From positions 1,612,001-1,676,000 of the forward strand of contig NZ_JADBEJ010000005.1 of assembly GCF_014873915.1 (NCBI RefSeq): a DNA stretch of 64,000 nucleotides. Reading direction: 5' to 3'. Source of the stretch: Amycolatopsis roodepoortensis (GTDB lineage: Bacteria; Actinomycetota; Actinomycetes; Mycobacteriales; Pseudonocardiaceae). Shown piece after piece: positions 8,660 through 16,992 of this stretch (positions are counted from its first letter, which is position 1; the number at the start of each line of letters is the position of its first letter). The notes under the pieces are model-generated. The model saw nothing but the letters and a program-made list of their open reading frames with translations, was not told the origin of the DNA and searched no databases. The translations under genes were made by a program, and so were the position numbers.

Positions 8660-9309
8660 CCCTGCTGTTCCGCGATGTGCTGCGCGACGGCGTCGGGCAG
8701 CGTGATGGTCAGCGGGGTGCGGACCGGCATCGGCGCGTCACCGCGGTCGACGATGGTGTGCCGCACGATCTCCCGCAGCACGGCGGGCGCCTGCGACGCC
8801 TGCGACTGCGGGCCGGCGATGACGCCGCGGAGCATCCAGCGCGGGCCGTCGACCCCGACGAACCGCAGCGCGACGTCGCCGACGATCGCGGACAGCTCCA
8901 GCCCCCACTCCCCCATGCCGACCGAGACCTTGGCCCCATCGGCGCGCAGCTGCTCGGTGAGCTCGGTGCTGACGTCCTTCCACAGGCCGCCGGACCGCGG
9001 CGCCGCGTAGCCGCTGACGGTGATCTGACCCTGTTCGGTGACGACGTGCACCGCGCGGACACCGCCGCTCTCCGGATCCATCTCGACCTGGACCTGGGAA
9101 CCGTCGGGCACCGGCACCTTCACCGAACCGAGGTCGATCCGCGGGATGCCGTCCTCGGGCGCGTCGGCGAGGTCGAAGGGGCCGTCGGAGGTCTCCGACA
9201 GCTGCGACTCGATCTCCTCGTCGGCGTCGTCGGCAACTGGACGCTCATCGACCTCGGGCGCGGCGTGCCGTCCGGTCGGCTTCGCGCGCTTGCGTCCGAA
9301 AATCCCCAC
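8656..9309 (-). CDS. DUF3710 family protein
   Basis: 217 aa. An Arg/Lys N-terminus (GIFGRKRAKP) and a long acidic linker (about residues 25-45) precede the DUF3710 domain, which contains GPRWMLRGVIAGP and ends with the IVDRGDAPMPVRTPL segment. No signal peptide. It starts at a GTG overlapping the dut stop by one base (TAGTG), so it is translated from the dut mRNA. Rv2696c position. Function unknown. Confidence 0.85.
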   Translation of the reverse strand: MGIFGRKRAKPTGRHAAPEVDERPVADDADEEIESQLSETSDGPFDLADAPEDGIPRIDLGSVKVPVPDGSQVQVEMDPESGGVRAVHVVTEQGQITVSGYAAPRSGGLWKDVSTELTEQLRADGAKVSVGMGEWGLELSAIVGDVALRFVGVDGPRWMLRGVIAGPQSQASQAPAVLREIVRHTIVDRGDAPMPVRTPLTITLPDAVAQHIAEQQG

Positions 9310-9791
9310 TAGTTCTCCGTTCCTTCCCTGGCTCCGGCTCCCAGTGTGGCGTGTCCGCCCGTGGAGCCATACCCTCCCTCGCCGCGCTCGGACGGTTCGA
9401 GTTCGGCGACCTCGACGAATTCGGCCTGTTCGACCCGTTGCACGACCAGTTGCGCGATCCGGTCGCCGCGGGTGAGCACGACCTTCTCGGAGAGATCATG
9501 GTTGATCAGGCAGACGCGGATCTCACCGCGGTACCCGGAGTCGATCGTGCCCGGCGTGTTGACGACCGAGAGGCCGACGCGGGCGGCGAGACCCGAGCGC
9601 GGGTGGACGAAGCCCGCGTAGCCGGGCGGCAGCGCGATCGCGACGCCCGTGCCGACCACGCCGCGTTCACCGGGCGCGAGCACGAGATCCGAGGTGGTGA
9701 CGAGGTCGGCGCCCGCGTCGCCGGGGCGCGCGTAGGCGGGGAGGGGGACCGAAGGATCGATCCGGGAAAGCAGTACCTGAACGGTGGACAC
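9309..9791 (-). CDS. dut: dUTP diphosphatase
   Basis: 160 aa. All five trimeric dUTPase motifs are present: I (ARPGDAGADL), II (PRSGLA), III (NTPGTIDSGYRGEI), IV (GDRIAQLVVQ) and the mobile C-terminal motif V (RGEGGYGSTGGHA). It hydrolyses dUTP to dUMP and PPi, keeping uracil out of DNA and feeding dTMP synthesis. The GTG at 9791 gives the usual N-terminus (STVQVLLSRIDP). There is no ribosome site, but TAGTCT lies 8 nt upstream, so the mRNA is probably leaderless. Followed by DUF3710 with one-base overlap. Confidence 0.96.
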   Translation of the reverse strand: MSTVQVLLSRIDPSVPLPAYARPGDAGADLVTTSDLVLAPGERGVVGTGVAIALPPGYAGFVHPRSGLAARVGLSVVNTPGTIDSGYRGEIRVCLINHDLSEKVVLTRGDRIAQLVVQRVEQAEFVEVAELEPSERGEGGYGSTGGHATLGAGAREGTEN

Positions 9792-9799
9792 GGGCGGCG

Positions 9800-9809
9800 A
9801 GACTACCCT
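9800..9809. promoter_or_regulatory. Overlapping divergent -10 boxes between dut and DUF3093
   Basis: The 24-bp gap between two divergent GTG starts contains TAGTCT on the minus strand (9805-9800, 8 nt before dut) and TACCCT on the plus strand (9804-9809, 6 nt before DUF3093). The two hexamers share the self-complementary TA at 9804-9805. Both genes lack ribosome sites, consistent with leaderless mRNAs fired from one symmetric promoter. Confidence 0.55.
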
Positions 9810-9815
9810 GAACGC

Positions 9816-10310
9816 GTGGGTGAAAGCGTGAACACGGCCGAAGGCGGCGCCGTCAAGCATTCAGAGCGGCTCTACGTCCCGTGGTGGGGCTGGCCGCTGC
9901 CGCTGCTGGGCGGCGGGCTGCTGGCGGCGGAGATCGACATGGGCTATCCCGGGCTGCGCGGGTGGCTGCCGTACGTGGTGCTGATCCCCGCGGTGATCGC
10001 GCTGATGATCTCGCTCGGCCGGTCCCGTGTGAAGGTGACCGGCGGCGCCGAGCCGGAGCTGTGGCTGCGTGACGCGCACCTGCCGCTCAAGTTCGTCGGC
10101 GACGTGGACGTCATCGACAAGGAGGCGAAGCGCAAGGCGCTCGGCCGCGACGCCGATCCGGCGGCCTTCGTGCTGCACCGGGGCTGGGTCGGCCCGGTCG
10201 TGCGGGTCTGGCTCACCGACCCCGACGACCCGACGCCGTACTGGCTGTTCAGCACCAGGCATCCGGAGAAGGTGGCCGCGCTGCTGCGCCACCCCGCCTC
10301 GAAGTCCTAG
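9816..10310 (+). CDS. DUF3093 membrane protein
   Basis: 164 aa. Two hydrophobic spans near residues 20-60 (PLPLLGGGLLAAEI and PYVVLIPAVIALMISL) are followed by a beta-rich soluble domain ending in PYWLFSTRHPEKVAALL, typical of DUF3093 (Rv2698 position). Two close GTG starts (9816 and 9828) are possible; 9816 is preferred because TACCCT ends 6 nt upstream, as for a leaderless transcript. Followed by a strong hairpin terminator. Function unknown. Confidence 0.85.
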   Translation: MGESVNTAEGGAVKHSERLYVPWWGWPLPLLGGGLLAAEIDMGYPGLRGWLPYVVLIPAVIALMISLGRSRVKVTGGAEPELWLRDAHLPLKFVGDVDVIDKEAKRKALGRDADPAAFVLHRGWVGPVVRVWLTDPDDPTPYWLFSTRHPEKVAALLRHPASKS

Positions 10311-10321
10311 AGCACAGGAAA

Positions 10322-10354
10322 GGGGGCCGGCCACCAAGGCCGGCCCCCTTTATT
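10322..10354. terminator. Bidirectional intrinsic terminator
   Basis: An 11-bp GC stem (GGGGGCCGGCC at 10322-10332 with its complement at 10338-10348), a 5-nt loop, then TTTATT. It lies between the convergent DUF3093 and DUF4193 genes, with A-rich sequence on the other side, and can serve both. Confidence 0.8.
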
Positions 10355-10405
10355 CCTGTTTCAGTCCCCGAAGCCCCTGTCGCGCCGTCCCCTGTGCCCG
10401 TAGGC

Positions 10406-10714
10406 TCAGGCGCAGTCGCGGCAGATGAGCCGTCCGCCACTCTCCTCGGCCAGCCTGCTGCGGTGGTGCACCAGGAAGCAGACGGAGCAGGTGAACTCGT
10501 CGGCCTGCTTGGGCACGACCTTGACGGTCAGGTCCTCACCGGAAAGTCCGGAGAGGTCCGCGCCCGGCAGCTCGAAGTTCTCGGCGGTCGCGTCCTCGTC
10601 GACGTCCACGACGCCGGACTGGTTTTCGTTACGCCTTGCCTTCAGCTCTTCCAACGAGTCTTCGGCCAGCTCGTCGGCTTCGCTGCGGCGCGGAGCGTCG
10701 TAGTCGGTCGCCAT
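10406..10714 (-). CDS. DUF4193 zinc-ribbon protein
   Basis: 102 aa. An acidic N-terminal half (several D/E runs, residues 10-60) is followed by a C-terminal zinc ribbon with CSVC and CRDC. This is the DUF4193 family (Rv2699c position), small, usually strongly expressed and of unknown function. The ATG at 10714 gives the standard MATDYDAPR start with AGGGG upstream; the longer frame has no support. A TTGCAG/TACCCT promoter lies about 170 nt upstream. Confidence 0.88.
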   Translation of the reverse strand: MATDYDAPRRSEADELAEDSLEELKARRNENQSGVVDVDEDATAENFELPGADLSGLSGEDLTVKVVPKQADEFTCSVCFLVHHRSRLAEESGGRLICRDCA

Positions 10715-11168
10715 TGGTCCCTCACCCCTGCGATGCTTTCGATGTCGATTGGCCCGGACCCGCGAGCGCGCGGCTCGTGAGTCCTTCGTGCCGCTGGTTA
10801 ACGTCCCAGCGCCCCTGTTTGTGCCCGGCTGGGCAGTGAGCGAGGTCTCTCTTTTGCGCCTCTTACTGCCGCCTGAGCCCGCGAAGGGTAGCTCACGCTG
10901 ATACCGGCTCTGCAACGAGTCAGACCTAGCCGCGATTACGTCACCCAACAGGGGGAACCCTGCTGTCAAGACGCCTGTCGTCCGAATGGGTTGCCCACGG
11001 GTCGGGTACCTCACCCCTTGGGCCCGGCTGCTTGCCCGGAGTGGTCCTCGCGTGGTGCTATCCGGAGGCCCGCGCCGATCACCTTCGCCGCAACGCATAG
11101 GCTGATCGGACACGATGGTGAGATGAAGCACCATCCGGGGATCCGGGCTTTGGGGAAGGGACTGGCAG
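10715..11168. other. Divergent intergenic region DUF4193 / cei
   Basis: 454 bp without a credible ORF on either strand. It holds the candidate DUF4193 promoter and long leader, and the upstream region of cei. I see no clear repeat or riboswitch fold. Confidence 0.5.
10885..10915 (-). promoter_or_regulatory. Candidate housekeeping promoter of DUF4193
   Basis: On the minus strand, TTGCAG (10915-10910) and TACCCT (10890-10885) are separated by 19 nt. This would give a leader of about 165 nt before the DUF4193 ATG. Confidence 0.4.
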
Positions 11169-11852
11169 GTGGCGTCGGGGAACGGCATCGGGGACCGCGG
11201 GGCGAGGCCGTATCGCAAGCGCAAGCCGCTGCCCGCGCTCATCGTCATCGGCGTGATGGCACTCGGCGCGGTGATCGTCTGGGTGAACGTCGTCGCGAGC
11301 AGGTCCGACATCGACGCCAGGGTCCGCTGCGATCCCCCGCCCGCCCCGCAGCAGGGTGTCACCTACACCCCGCTGGCGCACAACGGTCTCGACGACCGCG
11401 CGCCGGTGCCGCCGGACAAGGTCGCCGTCCAGGTGCTCAACGGATCCCAGGTCCGCGGCCAGGGCGGGATCGTCACCAGCACGCTGCGGGAACTCGGCTT
11501 CTCCCAGATCGTCGAGCCGGACGTCGACCCGGCCTACAAGAACGCCGAAGCCAAATGCCGCGGCCAGATCCGTTTCGGTGAGAACGGCGCCGCCGCGGCC
11601 CGCACGCTGAGCCTGGTGGTCCCGTGCGCCGAATTGGTCAAGGACAACCGCAAGGACGCTTCGGTCACGCTCACCACCGGAACCCTCCTCGGCGACGTCC
11701 GCCCGAAGGCGGAGGCGCGCCAGGTGCTCGACCAGCTCACGCAGTGGTCGAAGGCGCAGCAGGGCAGCGGCGGCGGTGAGCAGTCCGCGGGCGGCGGCGC
11801 CCCGGTGATCGACCAGGCGCTGCTGAAGGCCGCCCGCGAAGCTCCCTGCTGA
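11169..11852 (+). CDS. cei: Envelope integrity protein, LytR C-terminal domain (Cei-like)
   Basis: 227 aa. A short basic cytoplasmic N-terminus (RPYRKRKP), one membrane anchor (about residues 22-42) and an extracytoplasmic LytR_C domain (VAVQVLNGSQVRGQGG, about residue 85) with two candidate disulfide cysteines. A glycine-rich linker precedes the C-terminus (QQGSGGGEQSAGGG). The GTG at 11169 has AAGGGA 8 nt upstream. Rv2700 (cei, cell envelope integrity) occupies this position. The convergent suhB stop lies 2 nt away. Confidence 0.85.
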   Translation: MASGNGIGDRGARPYRKRKPLPALIVIGVMALGAVIVWVNVVASRSDIDARVRCDPPPAPQQGVTYTPLAHNGLDDRAPVPPDKVAVQVLNGSQVRGQGGIVTSTLRELGFSQIVEPDVDPAYKNAEAKCRGQIRFGENGAAAARTLSLVVPCAELVKDNRKDASVTLTTGTLLGDVRPKAEARQVLDQLTQWSKAQQGSGGGEQSAGGGAPVIDQALLKAAREAPC

Positions 11853-11854
11853 CC

Positions 11855-12673
11855 TCAGATAGTGCCCACGCCCGAGTCGATCAGCGCCTGACGCAACGGA
11901 GCCGCGATCGACGGCGCCACCGCGAAGGTCGCGTCCGGCCCCAGTTCCGTGTCCTCCCCCGGCAGCGACACCTGAGCGCCCGCCTCGGCGGCGATGAGCG
12001 CGCCGGCGGCCCAGTCCCAGTGCCCGAGGCCGTGCTCGACGTAGGCGTCCAGCCAGCCCGCCGCGACCGCGCACAGATCCAGCGACGCGGCCCCGTTGCG
12101 CCGGACGTCCCGCACCCGGGTCGCCAGTTCGGCGACGAACCGCGCCTGCTTCGTCCGCCGTTCGACCTTGTAGGCGAATCCGGTGCCGACGAGCGTCAAA
12201 TCCAGCCGGGAGGGGGCGTTGACCGCCAGCGGCCGCCCGTCGAGGAACGCGCCCTGCCCCCGTGCGGCGGTCCAGCGGCGCCCGCTGACCGGTTCGACGA
12301 CGGCGCCCGCCACCGACACCCCGCCGACCTGCGCGGCCACCGACACGGCGAACCAGGGCAGGCCGTAGAGGAAGTTCACCGTCCCGTCGATCGGGTCGAC
12401 CACCCAGGTCACCCCGTCCCCGGCGATCCCGCCGCCCTCCTCGCCGAGCACGGCGTCGTCCGGGCGCAGCTCGGCCAGCCGGGCGCGCACCAGCCGTTCC
12501 GACTCGTGGTCCACCGCGGTCACCACGTCGGTGTCGGCGGATTTGGTGTCCACGCGCACCTCGCGGCCCGCGTTCATCCCGGTCCAGGCCTCGTGGACCA
12601 GTTCGGCGGCCTCGCCCGCGACACGCTCGGCGACACTCTTCAGCAACGTCTCGTCAACTCCCACGTCCGCCAT
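11855..12673 (-). CDS. suhB: Inositol-1-monophosphatase family protein
   Basis: 272 aa, with complete metal-dependent phosphatase motifs: GEEGGG, the metal site WVVDPIDGTVNF and the C-terminal WDWAAGALIAAEAG. It should hydrolyse inositol or related monophosphates, feeding phosphatidylinositol and mycothiol synthesis in actinobacteria. The ATG at 12673 gives the normal N-terminus; the longer frame has no support. Divergent from ppgK with 64 bp between starts. Rv2701c position. Confidence 0.92.
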   Translation of the reverse strand: MADVGVDETLLKSVAERVAGEAAELVHEAWTGMNAGREVRVDTKSADTDVVTAVDHESERLVRARLAELRPDDAVLGEEGGGIAGDGVTWVVDPIDGTVNFLYGLPWFAVSVAAQVGGVSVAGAVVEPVSGRRWTAARGQGAFLDGRPLAVNAPSRLDLTLVGTGFAYKVERRTKQARFVAELATRVRDVRRNGAASLDLCAVAAGWLDAYVEHGLGHWDWAAGALIAAEAGAQVSLPGEDTELGPDATFAVAPSIAAPLRQALIDSGVGTI

Positions 12674-12737
12674 GTCACCACATCCGGTTAAAGTCTCCGA
12701 GGCAGGCTTCTGAATCGTGCGAGAAGGGACCACGTCC

Positions 12738-13502
12738 GTGGTGGAGGCGACCCGAGGTTTCGGTATCGACATCGGCGGCAGCGGGATCAAGGGCGCGCTG
12801 GTGGACTTGGCGCAAGGACAGCTGATCGGCGACCGGATCCGCATCGACACGCCGAAGCCGTCGACCCCGGAGGCGGTGGCGGACGTCGTCGCCGAGATCA
12901 CCGGCCAGGCGGGCTGGGACGGCCCGGTGGGCGTCACGCTGCCCGCGGTGGTCAAGAAGGGGGTCGCGCACACCGCGGCCAACATCGACCGCAAGTGGAT
13001 CGGCACCGACGCCGACGCCCTGTTCGCCAAGCGCCTCGGCCGCGGCGTGGACGACATCGCGATGCTCAACGACGCGGACGCCGCCGGCATGGCCGAGATC
13101 CGCTGGGGCGACCCGGCCGCGCGGCGCGGCGTGACGGCGCTGCTGACCTTCGGCACCGGTATCGGCAGCGCGGTCTTCCAGGACGGGAAGCTCGTGCCCA
13201 ACACCGAGTTCGGCCACATCGAGGTCGACGGCTTCGACGCGGAGAAGAAGGCCGCGGCGTCGGTGAAGGACAACGAGGAGCTCTCGTATCCCGAATGGGC
13301 GGAACGGGTGAACAGGTATCTCTCCGTGCTGGAAAACCTGATCTGGCCGGATCTGTTCATCGTCGGCGGCGGGGTCAGCAAGAAGTCGCACAAATGGGTC
13401 CCGCTGCTGGACATCCGCACCCCGGTGATCGTCGCGTCGTTGCAGAACAACGCGGGCATCGCCGGCGCGGCGGCCGCCGCCGCGGAGGGCATCGAGCACT
13501 GA
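12738..13502 (+). CDS. ppgK: Polyphosphate glucokinase
   Basis: 254 aa, ROK-fold sugar kinase. Phosphate-1 motif GFGIDIGGSGIKGA at the N-terminus, LTFGTGIGSAVF and NTEFGH in the middle; a polyphosphate-dependent glucokinase by similarity to Rv2702. It phosphorylates glucose with polyphosphate or ATP. The GTG at 12738 is preferred over the GTG at 12717 because AGAAGGGA (12721-12728) lies 9 nt before it. Followed by a 9-bp hairpin and then sigA on the same strand. Confidence 0.92.
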   Translation: MVEATRGFGIDIGGSGIKGALVDLAQGQLIGDRIRIDTPKPSTPEAVADVVAEITGQAGWDGPVGVTLPAVVKKGVAHTAANIDRKWIGTDADALFAKRLGRGVDDIAMLNDADAAGMAEIRWGDPAARRGVTALLTFGTGIGSAVFQDGKLVPNTEFGHIEVDGFDAEKKAAASVKDNEELSYPEWAERVNRYLSVLENLIWPDLFIVGGGVSKKSHKWVPLLDIRTPVIVASLQNNAGIAGAAAAAAEGIEH

Positions 13503-13513
13503 CGCGCGCACGC

Positions 13514-13536
13514 TGACATCCGCGCTTCGGATGTCA
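13514..13536 (+). terminator. Hairpin downstream of ppgK
   Basis: A perfect 9-bp stem (TGACATCCG and its complement) with a 5-nt loop, 11 nt after the ppgK stop. There is no U-tract, so it is a weak or factor-dependent terminator, or an mRNA-stabilising hairpin. Confidence 0.4.
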
Positions 13537-13609
13537 CTTCGGCGGGTCGCACGGCGTGTCGCGCCCGGCGGGTGGTGGTCCGCGCCGCGACGCTGTCACG
13601 TATCGTCGT

Positions 13610-13615
13610 TACAAT
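13610..13615 (+). promoter_or_regulatory. Candidate sigA -10 box
   Basis: TACAAT, with transcription expected to start near 13622 and a leader of about 125 nt before the sigA GTG. No good -35 hexamer is visible at 17-18 nt spacing. The leader contains a GCCGAG/CTCGGC hairpin. Confidence 0.4.
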
Positions 13616-13748
13616 GGAACACGGCCCACGGCGGCGGTGCCAAGGAGAACCAGGGAAACCGCAGGCCGAGGGGTGTTCCCCGAAGTTTGAGGCAGCCGAG
13701 ACCATCACGCCTCGGCTCGTCATGATCGACCGCTGCGAAAGGGCGTAA

Positions 13749-15149
13749 GTGGCAGCCGCAAGAACCGCAACCCGAAGCGGGACGAAGACAGCGACCGCAG
13801 CCGGCGAGCCGGCCGACGAGGCAGCCACCGACGCGGCGAAGCCCGCGGCGCGCAAGACCGCCGCCAAGGCGGCAGGCGCGAAGAAGGCCCCGGCGAAGAA
13901 GGCTCCGGCCAAGAAACCCACCACCAAGGGTGCCAAGACCGAAGACGGCGACCCGGAAGACGGTCCGGTAGAGCTCGACGAAGCCGACCTCGAAACCCCG
14001 GACCTGTCGGACCTCGAAGAGGTCGAGGTGGACGTCGTCGACGCTTCCGTCACCGAGGAGACGGAAGAGGACGCGGAGTCCGACGAGGACGTCGAAGAGA
14101 CGCCCGCGCGCGGCCGCCGCACGTCGACCGACAAGAACGCCGGGAAGACCTCCGACAACCCGGACTTCGTCTGGGACGAGGAAGAGTCCGAGGCGCTGCG
14201 CCAGGCCCGCAAGGACGCCGAGCTCACCGCTTCGGCCGACTCGGTCCGCGCGTACCTCAAGCAGATCGGCAAGGTCGCCCTGCTGAACGCCGAGGAGGAG
14301 GTGGAGCTCGCCAAGCGCATCGAGGCCGGGCTCTACGCCGCCGAGCGCGTCCGCAACGCCGAGGAGGAGGGCGAGAAGCTCGTCACCCAGATGCGGCGCG
14401 ACCTCAAGTGGATCGTGCGCGACGGTGAACGGGCGAAGAACCACCTGCTGGAGGCGAACCTCCGGCTCGTGGTCTCGCTGGCCAAGCGCTACACCGGCCG
14501 CGGCATGGCGTTCCTGGACCTGATCCAGGAGGGCAACCTCGGCCTGATCCGCGCGGTGGAGAAGTTCGACTACACCAAGGGCTACAAGTTCTCGACGTAC
14601 GCCACCTGGTGGATCCGTCAGGCGATCACCCGCGCGATGGCCGACCAGGCCCGCACCATCCGTATCCCGGTGCACATGGTCGAGGTCATCAACAAGCTCG
14701 GCCGTATACAGCGCGAACTGCTGCAGGACCTCGGTCGCGAGCCCACCCCCGAAGAGCTCGCGAAGGAAATGGACATCTCCCCGGAGAAGGTCCTCGAGAT
14801 CCAGCAGTACGCCCGCGAGCCGATCTCGCTCGACCAGACCATCGGCGACGAGGGCGACTCGCAGCTCGGTGACTTCATCGAGGACTCCGAGGCCGTCGTC
14901 GCGGTCGACGCGGTGTCGTTCACGCTGCTGCAGGACCAGCTCCAGTCGGTGCTGCAGACGCTGTCCGAGCGCGAAGCGGGTGTGGTGCGGCTGCGGTTCG
15001 GCCTCACCGACGGCCAGCCGCGCACGCTCGACGAGATCGGCCAGGTGTACGGGGTGACCCGTGAGCGCATCCGGCAGATCGAGTCGAAGACGATGTCGAA
15101 GCTGCGTCACCCGTCGCGTTCGCAGGTCCTGCGCGACTACCTGGACTGA
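13749..15149 (+). CDS. sigA: Primary RNA polymerase sigma factor (SigA/HrdB)
   Basis: 466 aa. An Ala/Lys-rich N-terminus with AKKAPAKKAPAKK repeats and a strongly acidic region 1.1-like stretch (about residues 60-150) precede region 1.2 (about 160-195), region 2 with DLIQEGNLGLIRAVEKFD and STYATWWIRQAI, region 3, and a complete region 4 ending in TRERIRQIESKTMSKLRHP. This is the housekeeping group 1 factor. The GTG start follows AAAGGG. Position matches Rv2703. A classical terminator follows. Confidence 0.97.
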   Translation: MAAARTATRSGTKTATAAGEPADEAATDAAKPAARKTAAKAAGAKKAPAKKAPAKKPTTKGAKTEDGDPEDGPVELDEADLETPDLSDLEEVEVDVVDASVTEETEEDAESDEDVEETPARGRRTSTDKNAGKTSDNPDFVWDEEESEALRQARKDAELTASADSVRAYLKQIGKVALLNAEEEVELAKRIEAGLYAAERVRNAEEEGEKLVTQMRRDLKWIVRDGERAKNHLLEANLRLVVSLAKRYTGRGMAFLDLIQEGNLGLIRAVEKFDYTKGYKFSTYATWWIRQAITRAMADQARTIRIPVHMVEVINKLGRIQRELLQDLGREPTPEELAKEMDISPEKVLEIQQYAREPISLDQTIGDEGDSQLGDFIEDSEAVVAVDAVSFTLLQDQLQSVLQTLSEREAGVVRLRFGLTDGQPRTLDEIGQVYGVTRERIRQIESKTMSKLRHPSRSQVLRDYLD

Positions 15150-15168
15150 GCCCAGGGTTCACGGAAGA

Positions 15169-15198
15169 CCCCGTCACCGTTTCGGTGGCGGGGTTTTT
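15169..15198 (+). terminator. Intrinsic terminator of sigA
   Basis: An 11-bp stem (CCCCGTCACCG with CGGTGGCGGGG, one G-T pair), a 3-nt loop and TTTTT. It starts 19 nt after the stop codon. Confidence 0.85.
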
Positions 15199-15230
15199 CG
15201 CGTCCGGACCCGCTTCGCCCCCTGACCTGG

Positions 15231-15285
15231 TGTCCTGAAGGGCACCTTTGAGACGTTGAACGTCCCGAAGGTGCCCTTCAGGACA
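15231..15285. repeat. 55-bp intergenic palindrome, mosaic of two families
   Basis: Perfect 18-nt arms, TGTCCTGAAGGGCACCTT at 15231-15248 and its complement at 15268-15285, enclose a second palindrome GACGTT-G-AACGTC (15252-15264) centred on the same base. The outer arms share the GAAGG/CCTTC theme of the large palindromes at 32307, 43527 and 50471; the core matches that of the 32255 element. Lies between convergent genes. Confidence 0.85.
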
Positions 15286-15306
15286 CGGGAATACGCGGTC
15301 GTGGCC

Positions 15307-16506
15307 TCAGGCGCGGCCGGTCAAGGTGGTCCACGGGACGTGCACGGTCACCCGTTCCCGCAGCTGTTCGTTCATCAGCCACAGCTCCCCCGTCGCCGGC
15401 CAGTACGACAGGTTTTGCGAGTTCACCGGCGCCCGGCCGCTCAGCCGCGACGTCGAGGTGCCGCCGACACCGCCGTGCAGGCACGACGGATGGTCGCCCG
15501 CCACCCCGGCGTACTCGGGGCACACGCCGGTCAGCACGAAATACCCGTTACGCGCCACCGCTCCCTGCATGCCCCACACCGGCGACACGAAGCCTTCCTT
15601 CGCGTGCACGGTGCCATCGGCGGACACCTTCGGCAGGCCGGTCGCGCGGTCGAACGGCCACCGCAGCACTCGGCCGCCGGCCGCGTTCGGGATGTGCTCC
15701 GCGGTCACGATCGAGCCGTCGCTGTGGTCGAACGACATCGTCGCGAGACACGGCCGCGTCCCGGGAGCGTTGGTGCAGGCGCCGCCGCCGGGATACCAGT
15801 ACGCGCCGATCTGCGGCATCGCGTAGTCGTAGAACGCCGCGTGGTACTTGCCGTCCGGGCCCTTCCCGACGACGCCCGAGCTGTCGTCGACCTTCCAGAA
15901 GTGCGTGGTGTCGAAGACCCGCACCACTCCCCCGGTGGTCGCGACGAACAGCCGGTTCCCGATCCACGTCATGCCGTGCCCATGTCCTTGCACGACGGCG
16001 AAGTTGTCGTCCGACGTCGGCTCGACGAGCAGCACGTGCCGGTAGCCCAGCCCGGTAGCGTCCACAAAGGACAGACGGACCATGGTGTCGCCCGGGGTGT
16101 GCCAGGACGTCGCCACGACCCGTTTGCCGCCGACCTTCCCGGTCGCCGCGTCCGCGTCGCCGGAACCGGTCAGTCCCTGCGGGATCCAGTCGTTGGTCCT
16201 GTCGTCGTTCGCGTCCTCCCAGCAGAACCCCGCCGGTTTCAGCGCCGTCGCGAGATACGTGGCGTGGCACAACGGCCGCGCCTTCCGGTTCGCCGACGAC
16301 AGGATCTCCGGCAACCCGCGGGCCGGGAGGTGTTTCTCCAGCGCGGCGATCCGGGCGCCGTAGGTGCCGAAGGTCGAACCGGACGTCCAGCGGAAGCCGT
16401 CGACCGTGGCCGCGTCCATCCTCGGGAAGGCGGCCGCGGCCGACGCGACCCCGGGGACGAGCCCGAACACCAGCAGCAGCGCGGCGAGAAGTCCCAGCCT
16501 CTTCAT
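15307..16506 (-). CDS. Secreted protein of unknown function, 399 aa
   Basis: Sec signal peptide at the N-terminus (KRLGLLAALLLVFGLVPGVASA, cleavage near residue 23-26), then a single large extracellular domain with paired cysteines and repeated short strands around HGMTWIGNRLFVATTGG and WGMQGAVARNGYF. These have the rhythm of a beta-propeller (surface-exposed WxG/NxL repeats). The ATG at 16506 is preferred over an upstream GTG-like extension because GGGAGG lies about 10 nt before it. I do not recognise an enzyme family. Convergent with sigA, separated by the terminator and the palindrome. Confidence 0.75.
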   Translation of the reverse strand: MKRLGLLAALLLVFGLVPGVASAAAAFPRMDAATVDGFRWTSGSTFGTYGARIAALEKHLPARGLPEILSSANRKARPLCHATYLATALKPAGFCWEDANDDRTNDWIPQGLTGSGDADAATGKVGGKRVVATSWHTPGDTMVRLSFVDATGLGYRHVLLVEPTSDDNFAVVQGHGHGMTWIGNRLFVATTGGVVRVFDTTHFWKVDDSSGVVGKGPDGKYHAAFYDYAMPQIGAYWYPGGGACTNAPGTRPCLATMSFDHSDGSIVTAEHIPNAAGGRVLRWPFDRATGLPKVSADGTVHAKEGFVSPVWGMQGAVARNGYFVLTGVCPEYAGVAGDHPSCLHGGVGGTSTSRLSGRAPVNSQNLSYWPATGELWLMNEQLRERVTVHVPWTTLTGRA

Positions 16507-16552
16507 GCCCGCGAGCCTCCCGGCCGCGCGCATACTTTCGATACAAATCGCG

Positions 16553-16930
16553 TCAGGACACCGAAAGTCCGCGCTGGGCCAGGGACTCCTCGATCCGGAG
16601 CCGTTCGATCTCCCGCTCGAAACCCTCCGGCAGGGCGTCCAGCCGGTGGTCGACCTCGACCTCCCGGCAGGCTTGGACGAGCAGCGCGTCGTACGCCTGC
16701 CTGGTGCCGTACCGGCGGACGGCGGAGGCCCCTGGCGGGAGTTCCGCCAGGAGACGGTGCACCCGGCGCAGATCGGCGGCGAGCTTCTCGATGGGCGGGC
16801 CCGCCGGGACCTCGGGTTCGCGGCGGCGGCGCCACCGGCGCACCACCTCGGGGACCTTCAGCGCGCACCAGAAAAGAACCGAAGGCGCCACGGCGACAAC
16901 GGCGTACAGCGCGACAGGCCCGATGGCCAC
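16553..16930 (-). CDS. Small membrane-anchored protein, 125 aa
   Basis: One N-terminal hydrophobic span (about residues 3-24) followed by a basic stretch (RRWRRRREPE) and a soluble, probably helical C-terminal domain rich in Arg, Glu and Leu. The basic stretch after the span predicts a cytoplasmic domain. The GTG start has TACCCT (16941-16936) 5 nt upstream and no ribosome site, so it is probably leaderless. It diverges from the methyltransferase gene. Function unknown. Confidence 0.65.
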   Translation of the reverse strand: MAIGPVALYAVVAVAPSVLFWCALKVPEVVRRWRRRREPEVPAGPPIEKLAADLRRVHRLLAELPPGASAVRRYGTRQAYDALLVQACREVEVDHRLDALPEGFEREIERLRIEESLAQRGLSVS

Positions 16931-16979
16931 GACTAAGGGTAAACCCGCGCGGAGCGCCGGAGAACCCGCGAATCCGGGC

Positions 16980-16985
16980 TATATT
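16980..16985 (+). promoter_or_regulatory. -10 box of leaderless methyltransferase transcript
   Basis: TATATT lies 7 nt before the GTG start at 16993, with no ribosome site between. The divergent gene at 16930 has its own TACCCT box 39 bp away (16941-16936). Confidence 0.55.
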
Positions 16986-16992
16986 CGCGACT

